From assembly GCA_029582165.1 (NCBI GenBank), contig CM055868.1:12630001-12694000 (forward strand): 64,000 bases of DNA. The letters run 5' to 3'. The position numbers were made by a program, and so were the translations under genes. Each line of letters begins with the position of its first letter. Positions within the stretch are counted from its first letter, which is position 1. The stretch comes from Portulaca oleracea (taxonomy: Eukaryota > Streptophyta > Magnoliopsida > Caryophyllales > Portulacaceae). Shown here in pieces: positions 24,399 to 35,439 of the stretch. The notes below the pieces were generated by a model. It did no database searches. It worked only from the letters and a program-made list of their open reading frames with translations, and had not been told where the DNA came from.

Positions 24399-27300
24399 TG
24401 TAACACCCCAAAACCCTTAACCACAAGATTAACTTAAACCATCGATTAAACTTGTGATTAGCGCATCGGAGCACCAGGGTAGGGGTATTACCGCCTTCCC
24501 CACTCGGGACAAGGCAAACACAAACACCAAACATAACCCAAAATAAATTATACTTTACCCCATACAAAACAAACACCAACTTTGAAATACAACATAGACA
24601 AACCTTTAAACATTAATAGAAAGATTTCCCAACATGAGAAAAGATAAGCCTCCAAATCCCATAAAAAGCGCTTGAGGATCGACTACCAACCACCTTAGAA
24701 CGACCTTGAACGGAACGATCTACTTTTGCTTAGCCTTGGCTCTATCCTGTGAGCTCGGACCTCCTAAAACAAAACATTGAAAACAGACGCAAGGTGAGTG
24801 GGGAAACACTCAGTACACAAACCTCCAACACCTCAACCGTTCGAAAACAGTTTCTAGTGCCGGCGTTTTAAAACATTTTGAAATCAGGGAAGGGGAAAAA
24901 TACCATGAATGAACTGGATTGTTGCATAGACAAATATGTACATACATAAAGGAGTTAAACTTGTAATAATTGAAAATGAGTGGTATCCCTTACGATCGAT
25001 GCAAAGCACCTCACACACGCGCATGTCCAAATCGATCTAGATTTGGATTGGGTGACTGCTAGGCAGTCGACACTGGTCAGGTCATTAGGACACTCTGATC
25101 AGGAGTACCTAAAAGAAAAGGCTAGTACATCACGTAACTAGCTAGCATATAATAAGGCGGGACCACTTTTGAAAATAATGTGATAAATGATATTAGGTCA
25201 ATGCTTTGACATGATGATAATATATATATACTGAATGATAAGAAAAATGTTAAACGTTGGACAATTTGCGTACCTTGGGTAGTAGAAAAGTCTAGCGACG
25301 TGCCTCGAGCTTGGGACAGTTTGGGAGATTTGGAAACTATAATAAGAGCATAAGAAAATTGAGAATTTAAATAAAGTCCTTGCATTTACAAGCTAGGATG
25401 AAAGTACTTAAAACTTGATAACTTAAAAGGAAATGAGAAAATAGAAATTTCAGTTTTTGATCAATCAAAGATTTGGTGATAACTTGAGCTCGGAAACTCG
25501 GATTTTTGCAAACGAGTACTTTTCGGAAAGGGAAAAACACGCCCTATAACTTTGTCAACTGGCCCGAAGGCTAAAAAAGAAAGGAAGGGCTCGGAAAAAG
25601 GCCCGGACAGAAGCAAAGCACTTGAAATTAATCATGTGGCTTGGAAATTTAGGCGAAACTTATGGCGAAACTTAAATAGGATCAAAGAAAGCTTGTGATG
25701 TATAAAGCATCCTTAACAACCAGCTTAGATGAGCATAGAATTGGGGTCCTTGAAGGCTTAAGAAGAGAAGCTATTCGATTAATGAAAACATGAAAGAAAC
25801 GTTGTCAAGTGACGGTAACTAGATAAGGACATGGTTATGAATTTTGGAAAGTTTACGAACCGATGACCGGTGAATTGAATACATAGAAGAGATGGTCCTT
25901 GGTTATCTAGACATCGAGGAAGACCCATAAACTTGTTAGGAAGTTAAAGGTACGACTTAGCCATCAACAACACTTACACTTACACGAACCTAAAACCTCA
26001 TCACTTTACCCCATGGTTTGCTAGTATTTCCATAAACCTTTAGGAGGTAATTCCCAACCACCAACATAGTTAGAAAACCTACTCAATCCATCTTAACAAT
26101 GACACAAAGGTCGACCCATCATTAGAGCCTCCTACGAGATCAAAGTGTAACCTTAAAGTTAGAATTAAGGAAATAAATTCTGGGCAGAAACTTTGTTGAC
26201 GGCCCTCGAACACAGCCTCATATCTCACTCTCCCGATATCGTATGGATGCAAGCCTTATGTTTCCGAAAAGCTTGAAGAACGACCTAAAACTTTTATGTT
26301 TATCACTTAAGCCCATAAAGTCTCCAAATAGACGAAAACTTAGCAAGAAGATACTGACTCAGAACACGTATATAATTGCACCACTTTCACGGTTTTGCTC
26401 ATATCTCGGGCTATACATACCGGATTCTCGAAATTCCAAAGCCTAGAGTTAGATAATTACTTGGGCTATCATTTCCAGTAAAAATCTAGGCAAAACTCAC
26501 ATTTTAAATCCTCTGTAAAAATCAGATTCTTGGACAGAAACTTTTTATGTCTTTGATTCTTACTTTGGTGCCTCCTTTTGGCCTCTAACTTATACTAATT
26601 CACAACCAAATTAACTATTACTCATGGTTCTTCCAGATTTTAATACTTAGAGATTACCCAAATAAGCTCATGAAACTCACATGCAACCATAGATTACACA
26701 TGCAACTATAATTAACACTTAAATTAACACTCTTCCACCCATTTCCACACTAAATTCATATCATCCATATATATAACCACTTAATTAACATAGTAACAAC
26801 CCAAATCAGTCCCTTAATCATCATATTTCTCCTCCAAAAACCACATACAAGCAAGAATTTCAACATTCAACAAAAACTTAGCAAGAACTCATCCAAAATC
26901 CAATTAAACTGCACATGCATCATTCTCAAACTCAAACCCTAATTAACCCAACTTAACCACAACTTAGAATCATGCTTAGAAATCATAAAAGAGATGAAGA
27001 ACTTCAAGAACAACACAATTTATAAATGAAATTCAGAGTTGAAACATAAAGAATAAAGTTAGGGTTTAAGATTATACCACTTGGAGAAGAACTTAGAGAA
27101 GAAAACACAAGAGAGGAGGAAGAGGGGCGCTCGGCCACCTCTGGGCCGCCGGCCGGTCGCCGGAAAACGCCCGGACAGGGGGGGGGGGCGTCGCTGGTTG
27201 GAGAAGAGAGGAGGAGGGAGGAGAGGGAAGTGTTTGTGTAAAATCTGATTTATGAAAATGAATTAAAAGACCTTAGACTCCTCCCCCTCTTATATAAATA

Positions 27301-27896
27301 AACCCCTTAATTAACTTATCATCTAATTAGTAATTAAACTAAATCAATCATGTAATTAGAAATTAGCTAGGTAAAATAATTGGTATCGACTAAATAAAAT
27401 TTGTGAACATAAACTTGGTAAAATAATTTAGTATACGATTAAATAAAATCGCTTGGGAAATAAACTAGGTAAAATTAACTAATATTAAATCACATAAAAT
27501 AAATTGGTAGGATAACACTAATAAGATAAATTGGGCGATAAAATGTACTTAGCAAGGTTGGATAACATAAATCGTAATTAACACGGGAATTAAAATTAAT
27601 ATAACCTTCTTCGGTTACAAGCGTAAAATTGAGAATGATAAAATAAATTATATAATTTATCGTAAAAGTATTCATAAACTCGTAATAATATTTATAACTT
27701 TAAATTCGAGATAACATAAAATCAACCCGTTTAACCATCGCCTTGCTCGAGACCTGTCGCGCATAAAAATAAATAATAATAATAATAACAGTAATAACCA
27801 TATTAACGTAAAAGAAAGAAAATTTTTAACTGCGTAATTTAGTTAATCACCGTGATTAAGGCCTTAATTAATACGGGTTTAGGGTGGGTCGTTACA
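24399..27896 (-). repeat. 5' LTR of Gypsy B, 3,498 bp
   Basis: It starts TGTAACGACCC on its own strand and ends GGGGTGTTACA. It contains a GC-rich island (27120-27200, with a G-run) and a GA-rich segment where the element's promoter would lie. It has no long ORF. Confidence 0.85.
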
Positions 27897-27901
27897 CTCC
27901 A

Positions 27902-28472
27902 CACCACAAGTCTGAGTAGATTGTTCATTACAACAGGCATACTAATCAACATACATAGGCAACTAACCACAACAGTACTCTGTGTGATATATACAACAAT
28001 TCAAGTTAGTTCAAAACCAAACATAACAACAAAACACATCAAATAAAGATAGAACAAATCAGATTGCAAGTGTACCTTGTGTTCAACTCAGAAGGAGTCC
28101 ATCTCGAGACAATATGTTCTTCTCTTGACAAGCATCTTAATTGTAGTCCAATAAGGCTTTTCAAACGCCGTGGAAACTTATGATACATCGGACATCTTCT
28201 TCTTAGCACTAACACTTGATAGCTCACTGGGCCTAATAGCAATTAAGGTGGCCCCGTTCAAGACAACCCCATTAGACAACTCGACATGATGCACATACCA
28301 CAAACTTATATTCATTGCAGGCACAAAAGTCCTCTTGAATGCCATTTTCGCTCAACTGCCCAACTTTAGGGGAGTAAATCACCGATAAAGCCCCAAGAAT
28401 GATGAATTTATCCAAGGTAGGCTCAAAATGAGCCCTCCATACTAAAAATAAACAATGTCGTTATATACTCAC
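27902..28472. other. Sequence between Gypsy B and the malic-enzyme remnant
   Basis: A minus-strand ORF of 55 codons (28345 to 28178) reads like protein but matches no family I know. No further malic-enzyme exon could be found here. Confidence 0.35.
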
Positions 28473-28538
28473 CTCCTCATTGAAGATAGCACAAACTCCA
28501 GACAAACCAAGAAGCACATCTGGGTGGATCTTTCTGAT
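28473..28538 (-). pseudogene. NAD-malic enzyme exon remnant (downstream part)
   Basis: The minus strand encodes 'RKIHPDVLLGLSGVCAIFNE' plus EV, closely matching the segment after the NAD-binding core of plant mitochondrial NAD-malic enzyme. It is followed by a good donor (GAG|GTGAGT) at 28472-28467. It continues the exon at 34785-34890 across an intron that now holds Copia A. The next expected exons are missing. Confidence 0.75.
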
Positions 28539-28575
28539 GTGAAGGATTCATTATTTCACAATTAATGTATCTCAG

Positions 28576-29286
28576 TGTTGGAGGAAAGGGTGAACACGGT
28601 ATATAGAACAATGGAAACTCGCTTGGATAACGCTAAGAGTCGTGGACAAATACACACTTTCCTTAAGAACTATTTACGATACCGTAAATGTTCAAAGGGA
28701 TAAAACTTAGCACTTGTAACACTCAAGAAATGGATTCTCACTTGAATCACTCTAGTATAGCTGCAGTCTAGACAAGAATGAGGTTGTGATTAGCTTAGAA
28801 TGGTGTGTCTCTAATAGCCTAGGATGTCTCCTATTTATAGGAGATTAGCACCCACTTAGGATACCCTAGTCAAAGGGTAATAAAGAGCCTTAATGATGAG
28901 ATTATGTCCTTAATATGACCTTGACCAAGTCAAGTCATATAGCTGTTGTAATCTCAGCATAATCGTGCTTAATGACGATATCAATCATTAATTACACAAA
29001 ATCATATAGCCGTTAGCAATTAATACAATTCCTGCCTTCAACACGACCCGTGTTGAATCAACATGGTCCGTGTTGGCTCAACACGACCCGTGTTGATCCA
29101 ACACGACCCGTGTTGAGCGCAGGATTTGTTTCCTTGCTCTCTGGAAGGCAACACGACCCGTGTTGCTTCCTGTTTCACCCGTGTTGATCATATTCTCATC
29201 GTTTCACTCATATATGATCCTTATACTTAATATACTTTATTCTTTAGGCTATATAATTGTCTTATACTCTTGAAATATATCCAACA
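28576..29286 (-). repeat. 3' LTR of Copia A
   Basis: 711 bp, same length as its partner. Contains five copies of a 17-bp near-palindrome (see separate entry). Confidence 0.95.
29039..29165. repeat. Palindrome array in the left Copia A LTR
   Basis: CAACACGACCCGTGTTG (7-bp inverted arms around ACC) starts at 29039, 29059 (variant CAACATGGTCCGTGTTG), 29079, 29099 and 29149. The first four are spaced by exactly 20 bp, about two helical turns. A half site CCCGTGTTG follows near 29172. The regular phasing suggests protein-binding sites, which is an inference. Confidence 0.9.
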
Positions 29287-29877
29287 ATCCCCCGCTATTT
29301 CAAGAGTATATAAAACCCTTGAAATAACTTTACTTAAGAGGATTATACCCTCGCTATTTGAGATATACCTTAACTTATAATCACCAGAGAATCCTTAAAA
29401 ACATATGCCTAATGAAAAGTAGATTACTCTTTGAACTTTTCAGTTAGTGTATATGAGCCAAAATTGTGTCTAAATCGCAAAGTAGACATAGCTTTGAACT
29501 TTGGATTTATATTTGACCAACTATACTCATAACACACATATATTTTAAATCTTGAGTGTAAAAACTTAAGACACTATTATCCGGCCTTGTGTCCTTATCC
29601 TTCATAAGTGTTTCGGAACTTTAGCTCATAGTTCCTTTATGCGGCCACACATTACACTTACATAGGTAGACTTTGTAATTATACCACCCCTGTAATTAGG
29701 CTTTCCACAAAGTCTATTAAGAGTACTAATACTCATCCTCTTGTCATTACAGATTTTAAGCATCACTTGTCCTTGGGATAATAATTGATGCTTCCTACTA
29801 ATTTAAACAACTCCGTACTCATTTGAACTTTAGAAATTGGTAGTATTCCAATTCGTAAAGTTGAGTCTTTATTGCGA

Positions 29878-31121
29878 TTAGTAGTCCTTCGAGCTACAAC
29901 CCATCCTCTTTGAAGTACTTATTATCAAATCTTTAGACAATCCTTTAGTTAAAGAATCGGCTATATTTTCCTTTGATTTGACATAACTTAATGTCACTAC
30001 TCCATCCCTTATAAGTTGATGTATGTAAGCATGTCTTAAACCAATATGCCTTGACTTGCCATTGTAGACATGACTATATACTACATCTAGAGTAGACTTG
30101 CTATCACAATGAATTGAGATAGGAGCCATTGGCTTATACCAAACCGGTATTTCCAATAATAAGTTCCTTAACCATTCCGCTTCCTTACAAGCAGCATATA
30201 ATGCTACTAATTCCGAAGACATAGTGGAGTCCGCTATATTAGCTTGTTTCTTAGAACCCCAAGAAACTGCTCCACCTCCTAAAAGGAACACCCATCCACT
30301 GGTAGAAGAGAAATCTCCTTTATTAATCCAACTCGCGTCCGAGTAACCTTCTAATATTGAAGGTTCTCCTTTATATGTGAGTTGATAACTTTTAGTACCA
30401 GCTAAATATCTTAATACTCTCCGAATTGCAAACCAATGCATATTACTCGGATTACTTGTAAACCTACTTAACATGCCAATTGCATAAGCAATGTCTGGCC
30501 TTGTACTTGTCATAGCATATATGAGACTTCCAATCAACTTAGCATACTCAAGTTGATTAACCGGAGAACCCAAATTTTTCTCTAGTTTCTTATTTGGTTC
30601 ATAAGGTGTCTTCTTGAATACACCTTATCTCCTCCAAACTTATTCAATATTTTCTCAATGTAATGCTCTTGAGATAAACTTATCTTATCATTATCTCTAA
30701 TGATCTTAATACCAAGAATTACATCCGCTTCACCCATGTCCTTCATAGAGAACTTAGAGGATAGAAATTATTTGGTCTTATTAACTTGTTCCATGTCGGT
30801 CCCAAAGATCAACATGTCATCAACGTATATGCATATAACCACCCCTTTACCATTCTCAAACTTAGAGTATATGCACTTATCCGATTCATTGATCTTATAG
30901 CCACTTGAAAGCACTACTTCATCAAACTTTTGATGCCATTGCTTAGGTGCTTACTTAAGTCCATATAAAGACCTTATAAGTTTACAAACTTTCTTTTCTT
31001 GACCTTCAACAACAAACCCTTCGGGTTGTTCCATATACATCTCCTCTTCTAGTTCTCCATTTAAGAATGCCGTTTTGACATCCATTTGATGGATAACTAG
31101 CTTATGGATAGTAGCTAAAGC
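29878..31121 (-). pseudogene. Copia A reverse transcriptase and RNase H, broken
   Basis: Below 31121 the minus strand continues the RT with 'IHQMDVKTAFLNGELEEEMY' and 'LIRSLYGLK', then the catalytic box 'CIYVDDMLIF' (about 30830). Three in-frame stops (31120-31122, one in 'YGLK*APKQW', one in 'KTK*FLSS') and a frameshift near 30620 interrupt it. From 30573 the frame is open again for 231 codons, covering the RT end and RNase H ('GYSDASW', 'STMSSELVALYAACKEAEW', 'HIGLRHAYI'), ending at 29878. Catalytic motifs survive but one continuous protein cannot be made. Confidence 0.9.
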
Positions 31122-33941
31122 TCACAATACACGTATTGAAGCTATCCTAGCCACCGGTGCATATGTATCAAAGTAGTCAATACCGTACTTTTGAGTAAAG
31201 CCCCTTACAACCAACCGAGCTTTATACCTCTCAACAGTACCATCTACTTTCCTTTTCCTTTTAAAGATCCACTTGGAGGTAATTGGTTTACTTCCCGGAG
31301 GAAGGTCAACCAATATCCAAACATTGTTTTCCATTATCGAATCAATCTCATCTTGTACCGCTTCTTTCCACAAAGAAGCATCATGAGATTGCATAGCTTC
31401 TTTAAAAGTTTTAGGATCCTCATTTATGTTGTACATACATGGGGTCTCACTTTCAACTGAGTCCCTTGAACCTTCTACTAAATAAACATAGAAGTCCGAA
31501 CCAAAGTCTTTTGGTTTCCTTGATCTTTTACTCCTTCTTAACTCAATACTTTCATCTTCTTCTTCATGAATAACCTCATGAGTTGGAAGATCATCTTGTA
31601 TGGATATACCCTCATGATTTTCATCTTGAGGCTCAATTATAGGAACAATATCTTGAATTACATCTTTAGGTCTAGGAATTGAAGAGAACCTAGTCTCATC
31701 AAAAATTGCATCTATTGATTCCATTACGGTATTCACCGAAATGTACTCATTTGGCTCAACCACCAAAAACCTATAAGCTTTGCTATCTTGAGCATAGCCT
31801 ATAAAGATGCACTCAATTCCTCTTTCACCTAATTTCCTTTTCTTAGGTTCCGGGACTCTTACAATAGCCCTACAACCCCAAATCTTAAAATACTTAAGAC
31901 TTGGCTTTCTTTTGTTCCACAACTCATATGGGGTATTAGAATTCCCTTTGAATGGAACTCTATTCAAAATACAACAAGCCGTTAACATGGCTTCACCCCA
32001 AAATCCATTACTTAAACCGGAGTTTGACAACATAGAATTCACCATTTCTTTTAAAGTTCTATTTTTCCTTTCCGCAACCCCATTTTGTTGTGGTGTATAC
32101 GGGGCGGTTGTCTCATGAACAATGCCCGTTTCTTGGAAAAACTTTGGATCATAATATTCCCCTCCCCTATCGGATCTTAAAGTTTTAATCAAGGTCTCAC
32201 ATTGAAGTTCACTTCTAGTTTTGTAAACTCTAAACTTTTCAAGTGTTTCATCTTTAGAACTCAAAAGATAAACTTGACAATATCTAGAATAATCATCAAT
32301 GAATGTCACATAATACTTCTTACCACCTATTGAAGGTGTACTATGAAAATCTCCTAAATCACTATGAATTAAATCAAGCAATTTAGAAATTCTTTTTATA
32401 CTTGAGAATGAACTTTTGGTGATTTTATTAAGCATGCATGTCTTACACTTTTCTATGTCATCATTCAACTTAGGAATCAAATCAAGATTAGACATTTCTT
32501 TGAACTTTGAAAAGTTCACATGTCCTAATCTAGCATGCCATATAAAAGACTTATTCAAAAAAGACACATGCATACAAGTGGAAATCATGCCATCTTTATT
32601 ACTTTTCGTATTCAACTTAAACATCTCCCCATAAGCATATCCCTTCCCTACAAAAGTCCCACCCTTGGAAAGTACATAATTATCTCCATTATAAACTTGC
32701 ATAAAACCGAACTTGCTAAGAAGATAACCGGATACAAGATTCTTACATACTTCCGGAGCTAAATACACATCATTTAAAAGCAAAGTCTTACCGGAAGTGA
32801 AAACAAGTTCCACTTGCCCAATGCCTTCAACTTTAACCGGATGGTTGTTGCCCATGTAGAGTTTCACACCATCATCCGCCGGTTTGAGAGTCTTGAATAA
32901 ACTCTTGTCAACGCAAACATGCCTTGACGCACCCGAGTCTATGTACCAATCATTATAACCAATGGATACCATGTTAATATGATCTTTAATCATGGCCACG
33001 AAGGAATTGTGTTCCTTCTCCTTACTCTTGCCCTTAGATGTATCTTTGTTCAAAAGACCATGCTTCTTTTTCCATAGGTAACACTCTCTCTTTGTGTGCC
33101 CCAGTTTGCCACATTCCCAACAAACTTGCTTAGGCTTTTGAATTCCCTTGCTAGTTTTGTTGTGGTTCTTGTTCTTATTCTTGTTTCCCTTATTCTCTTG
33201 CATCATATGGACCTTAGATTGCTCTTTGGTACCATCTTGTAGGCGTAACTCCTCTTCAATCCGAAGATGGTTAGCCAAACCTTCAAGAGACATAGCCTCT
33301 TTCCGGTGCATGAGAGCCCTTTTAGTTTCATTCCAAGAAGAAGGTAGCTTGTCAATTATAGAGGATACGATTATGGTTTCATCCATGTTCAAATTGTGTT
33401 GCTTGAAGTTACTTAAAATACGTTGAATCTCATGGAATTGATCTAGAATTTTCCTATTATCATCCATCTTAAATTTCATGAATTGACTAACAAGAAAGTT
33501 CTTACTTGACGCATCTTCCGACATATACTTAGCTTCAAGCATCTCCCAAAGTTTCTTTGCCGTCTCCACATGTTGATACACATCGAAGAGGGTGTCGCTC
33601 ATCCCGTTGAGAATGCATCCTCTACAAATGTAATCATCATTCTCCATCTTGAGCCTTTGCCGAGTAGCCTCCGCATCTTCCACGGACGTCCTTACTTGAT
33701 CACCACTTCCATCTCCCGTGGAACTCTTGACAATTGCATCCTCCTTTGGAGACTCCTCGGTTGTCCCCTTCTTGACCGACGATTCTTGATTCACCTTGGG
33801 AGAAATCTCAATGTTAAGCACATATGCCACATTGAGAGTTGTAAGCAAGAAATGCATCTTGCTTTGCCAACGCCGGAAATCGACTCCTTCAAAGCGCTCT
33901 AGCTTTTGGAAATTGCTAGACATATCACGTAGCGAGGCCAT
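31122..33941 (-). CDS. Copia A gag-protease-integrase polyprotein (open part)
   Basis: The frame is open from inside the LTR, but the likely start is the ATG at 33941 ('MASLRDMSSNFQ'), 20 bases past the LTR. In order: gag with the CCHC zinc knuckle 'CWECGKLGHTKREC', the aspartic protease site 'WYIDSGASRHVC', the integrase zinc finger 'WHARLGHVNFSKF', and the integrase core with 'HSDLGDF', 'FIDDYSRY' and 'PYTPQQNGVAERKN' (D-D-E region 'LRSDRGGEYYD'). The start of RT follows ('YKARLVVRGFTQKYGIDYFD'). Length is about 940 codons, against roughly 1,300 for an intact Copia polyprotein. It stops at 31122 within RT, so it could yield gag and integrase but not a full enzyme set. Confidence 0.92.
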   Translation of the reverse strand: MASLRDMSSNFQKLERFEGVDFRRWQSKMHFLLTTLNVAYVLNIEISPKVNQESSVKKGTTEESPKEDAIVKSSTGDGSGDQVRTSVEDAEATRQRLKMENDDYICRGCILNGMSDTLFDVYQHVETAKKLWEMLEAKYMSEDASSKNFLVSQFMKFKMDDNRKILDQFHEIQRILSNFKQHNLNMDETIIVSSIIDKLPSSWNETKRALMHRKEAMSLEGLANHLRIEEELRLQDGTKEQSKVHMMQENKGNKNKNKNHNKTSKGIQKPKQVCWECGKLGHTKRECYLWKKKHGLLNKDTSKGKSKEKEHNSFVAMIKDHINMVSIGYNDWYIDSGASRHVCVDKSLFKTLKPADDGVKLYMGNNHPVKVEGIGQVELVFTSGKTLLLNDVYLAPEVCKNLVSGYLLSKFGFMQVYNGDNYVLSKGGTFVGKGYAYGEMFKLNTKSNKDGMISTCMHVSFLNKSFIWHARLGHVNFSKFKEMSNLDLIPKLNDDIEKCKTCMLNKITKSSFSSIKRISKLLDLIHSDLGDFHSTPSIGGKKYYVTFIDDYSRYCQVYLLSSKDETLEKFRVYKTRSELQCETLIKTLRSDRGGEYYDPKFFQETGIVHETTAPYTPQQNGVAERKNRTLKEMVNSMLSNSGLSNGFWGEAMLTACCILNRVPFKGNSNTPYELWNKRKPSLKYFKIWGCRAIVRVPEPKKRKLGERGIECIFIGYAQDSKAYRFLVVEPNEYISVNTVMESIDAIFDETRFSSIPRPKDVIQDIVPIIEPQDENHEGISIQDDLPTHEVIHEEEDESIELRRSKRSRKPKDFGSDFYVYLVEGSRDSVESETPCMYNINEDPKTFKEAMQSHDASLWKEAVQDEIDSIMENNVWILVDLPPGSKPITSKWIFKRKRKVDGTVERYKARLVVRGFTQKYGIDYFDTYAPVARIASIRVL

Positions 33942-33961
33942 TCCTAAATAGTTCTTAAGAT

Positions 33962-34672
33962 TGTTGGAGGAAAGGGTGTACACGGTATATAGAACAATGG
34001 AAACTCGCTTGGATAACGCTAAGAGTCGTGGACAAATACACACTTTCCTTAAGAACTATTTACGATACCGTAAATGTTCAAAGGGATAAAACTTAGCACT
34101 TGTAACACTCAAGAAATGGATTCTCACTTGAATCACTCTAGTATAGCAGCAGTCTAGACAAGAATGAGGTTGTGATTAGCTTAGAATGGTGTGTCTCTAA
34201 TAGCCTAGGATGTCTCCTATTTATAGGAGATTAGCACCCACTTAGGATACCCTAGTCAAAGGGTAATCAAGAGCCTTAATGATGAGATTATGTCCTTAAT
34301 ATGACCTTGACAAAGTCAAGTCATATAGCTGTTGTAATCTCAGCATAATCGTGCTTAATGACGATATCAATCATTAATTACACAAAATCATATAGCCGTT
34401 AGCAATTAATACAATTCCTGCCTTCAACACGACCCGTGTTGAATCAACACGGTCCGTGTTGGCTCAACACGACCCGTGTTGATCCAACACGACCCGTGTT
34501 GAGCGCAGGATTTGTTTCCTTGCTATCTGGAAGGCAACACGACCCGTGTTGCTTCTTGTTTCACCCGTGTTGATCATATTCTCATCGTTTCACTCATATA
34601 TGATCCTTATACTTAATATACTTTATTCTTTAGGCTATATAATTGTCTTATACTCTTGAAATATATCCAACA
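33962..34672 (-). repeat. 5' LTR of Copia A
   Basis: 711 bp, from TGTTGGATATATTTC to TTTCCTCCAACA on its own strand. The same five-copy palindrome array lies at 34425-34551. Confidence 0.95.
34425..34551. repeat. Palindrome array in the right Copia A LTR
   Basis: Copies of CAACACGACCCGTGTTG start at 34425, 34445 (variant CAACACGGTCCGTGTTG), 34465, 34485 and 34535. The 20-bp phasing is the same as in the other LTR. The variant second copy has one more paired base here than in the left LTR. Confidence 0.9.
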
Positions 34673-34784
34673 CTCAGAGATATCTAATAGAACCTTCATT
34701 CTGCAATAGAACTTGAGTATCTTTGCACTGCACATCATAGAATGTAGATGACACTTATGCAAGTAAGTTAAGCACAAACAGTAC

Positions 34785-35437
34785 CACTTTAACAAAGCCA
34801 GCTCCCTCCCTAAGCCCCTCGGTTTCTTCAAGGGATTTGGCGAAGCGTGCGACCGCTGGATCTGAATTCAGTCTCTCCTTAGTAACAAGCCTTTGCATTA
34901 TGTAAGATTGTCATCAATTGTGGTTGTAAAGGTTGTCAGTGGAGTACTGCAGTGGACATTGTTTATCAAATTTTGGCTACGAATATCGTAGATCGTTATT
35001 TATCAGGTAAAACTGTCCAGCGACCATTTAGGCAGTACAATATGTAAAGTGCATTACTGGAAATGAAAGTTGTAAAAAAGAATCATACATTTTTATTTAT
35101 CAGGTAAAAATGCGGCTTCGCTGAGATTCCATAGGCCCTGGCCATCCTGTCCGCTGCCCGTTGTGCCATGTTAAGCACATCAAGCCTTGCACTGAATAAA
35201 CCATCACAAAATGTCAAATATATTTTGATGTAAGATAGAATATGCAAAAGTGAAAAAAGCATGCTAGCTTACCTCCCAGCTCCATGAAACATTAACACTG
35301 GTCTGAACTTGTGTAACTGAATGAAGCGACGAAGTTAAAGCTCCACAAACATTCGAAAATAAAATGGATATAGATGGTACCTCATGATTTGAACACACTA
35401 ATGCTCCGGCCATGATATTGACTATAACAATTTTGTC
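34785..35437 (-). pseudogene. NAD-dependent malic enzyme gene remnant (NAD-binding domain exons)
   Basis: Plant NAD-malic enzyme decarboxylates malate to pyruvate in mitochondria. Three pieces of its nucleotide-binding domain are readable on the minus strand. The first is 'DKIVIV' (35437-35420) and 'HGAGSARLDVLNMAQRAADR' (Rossmann-type GAG.A core), the latter split by an intron with donor GTAAGC at 35272-35267 and acceptor TTATTCAG at 35192. The second is 'GISAKPHFYLINK' in exon 35191-35093. The third is 'LVTKERLNSDPAVARFAKS' and 'ETEGLREGAGFVKVV' in exon 34890-34785. The next exon lies beyond Copia A at 28538-28473. The catalytic N-terminal domain and all later exons are absent, and the first piece is interrupted, so this is a truncated copy. 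The order and spacing of motifs make the family assignment firm. Confidence 0.75.
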
Positions 35438-35439
35438 AG

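Larger units (their letters stand above)
21995..27896 (-). mobile_element. Gypsy-type LTR element B: no pol, truncated 3' LTR
   Basis: The element is bounded by the 5-bp direct repeat CTCCA (21990-21994 and 27897-27901) and by TGTAAC...GTTACA ends. On its own (minus) strand the order is a 5' LTR (27896 to 24399), a 4-base spacer, an initiator-Met tRNA primer site (TGGTATCAGAGCCA, 24394-24381), a short internal region, and the last 279 bp of the 3' LTR (22273 to 21995). The internal region is only 2.1 kb, with no reverse transcriptase, integrase or RNase H. LTR size and the TGTAAC-type end resemble Gypsy C. Its deletion must postdate or accompany insertion, since both TSD copies survive. Confidence 0.85.
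28576..34672 (-). mobile_element. Copia LTR retrotransposon A (full length, coding-defective)
   Basis: The 6,097-bp element is flanked by the 5-bp repeat CTCAG (28571-28575 and 34673-34677). Both LTRs are 711 bp, TGTTGG...CCAACA, and differ at about seven hand-counted positions (roughly 1%), implying insertion within about the last million years at usual plant rates. The polypurine tract (GCGGGGGAT on the minus strand) abuts the 3' LTR at 29287. A canonical initiator-Met primer site was not seen after the 5' LTR. Gag to integrase is one open frame, while the RT region carries three stops and a frameshift. It lies in an intron of an NAD-malic enzyme gene remnant, in the same orientation. Confidence 0.95.

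Noticed and set aside
28178..28345. 55-codon minus-strand ORF beside the malic-enzyme exon
   Set aside because: Does not continue the malic-enzyme sequence and matches no family known to me.
31191..33902. Several + strand ORFs of 60-110 codons opposite Copia A
   Set aside because: Antisense shadows of the gag-pol frame.
34679..34735. Possible malic-enzyme exon reading 'RMKVLLDISE'
   Set aside because: The better match 'HPDVLLGLSG' lies at 28473-28538 beyond Copia A; the likeness here is probably chance.
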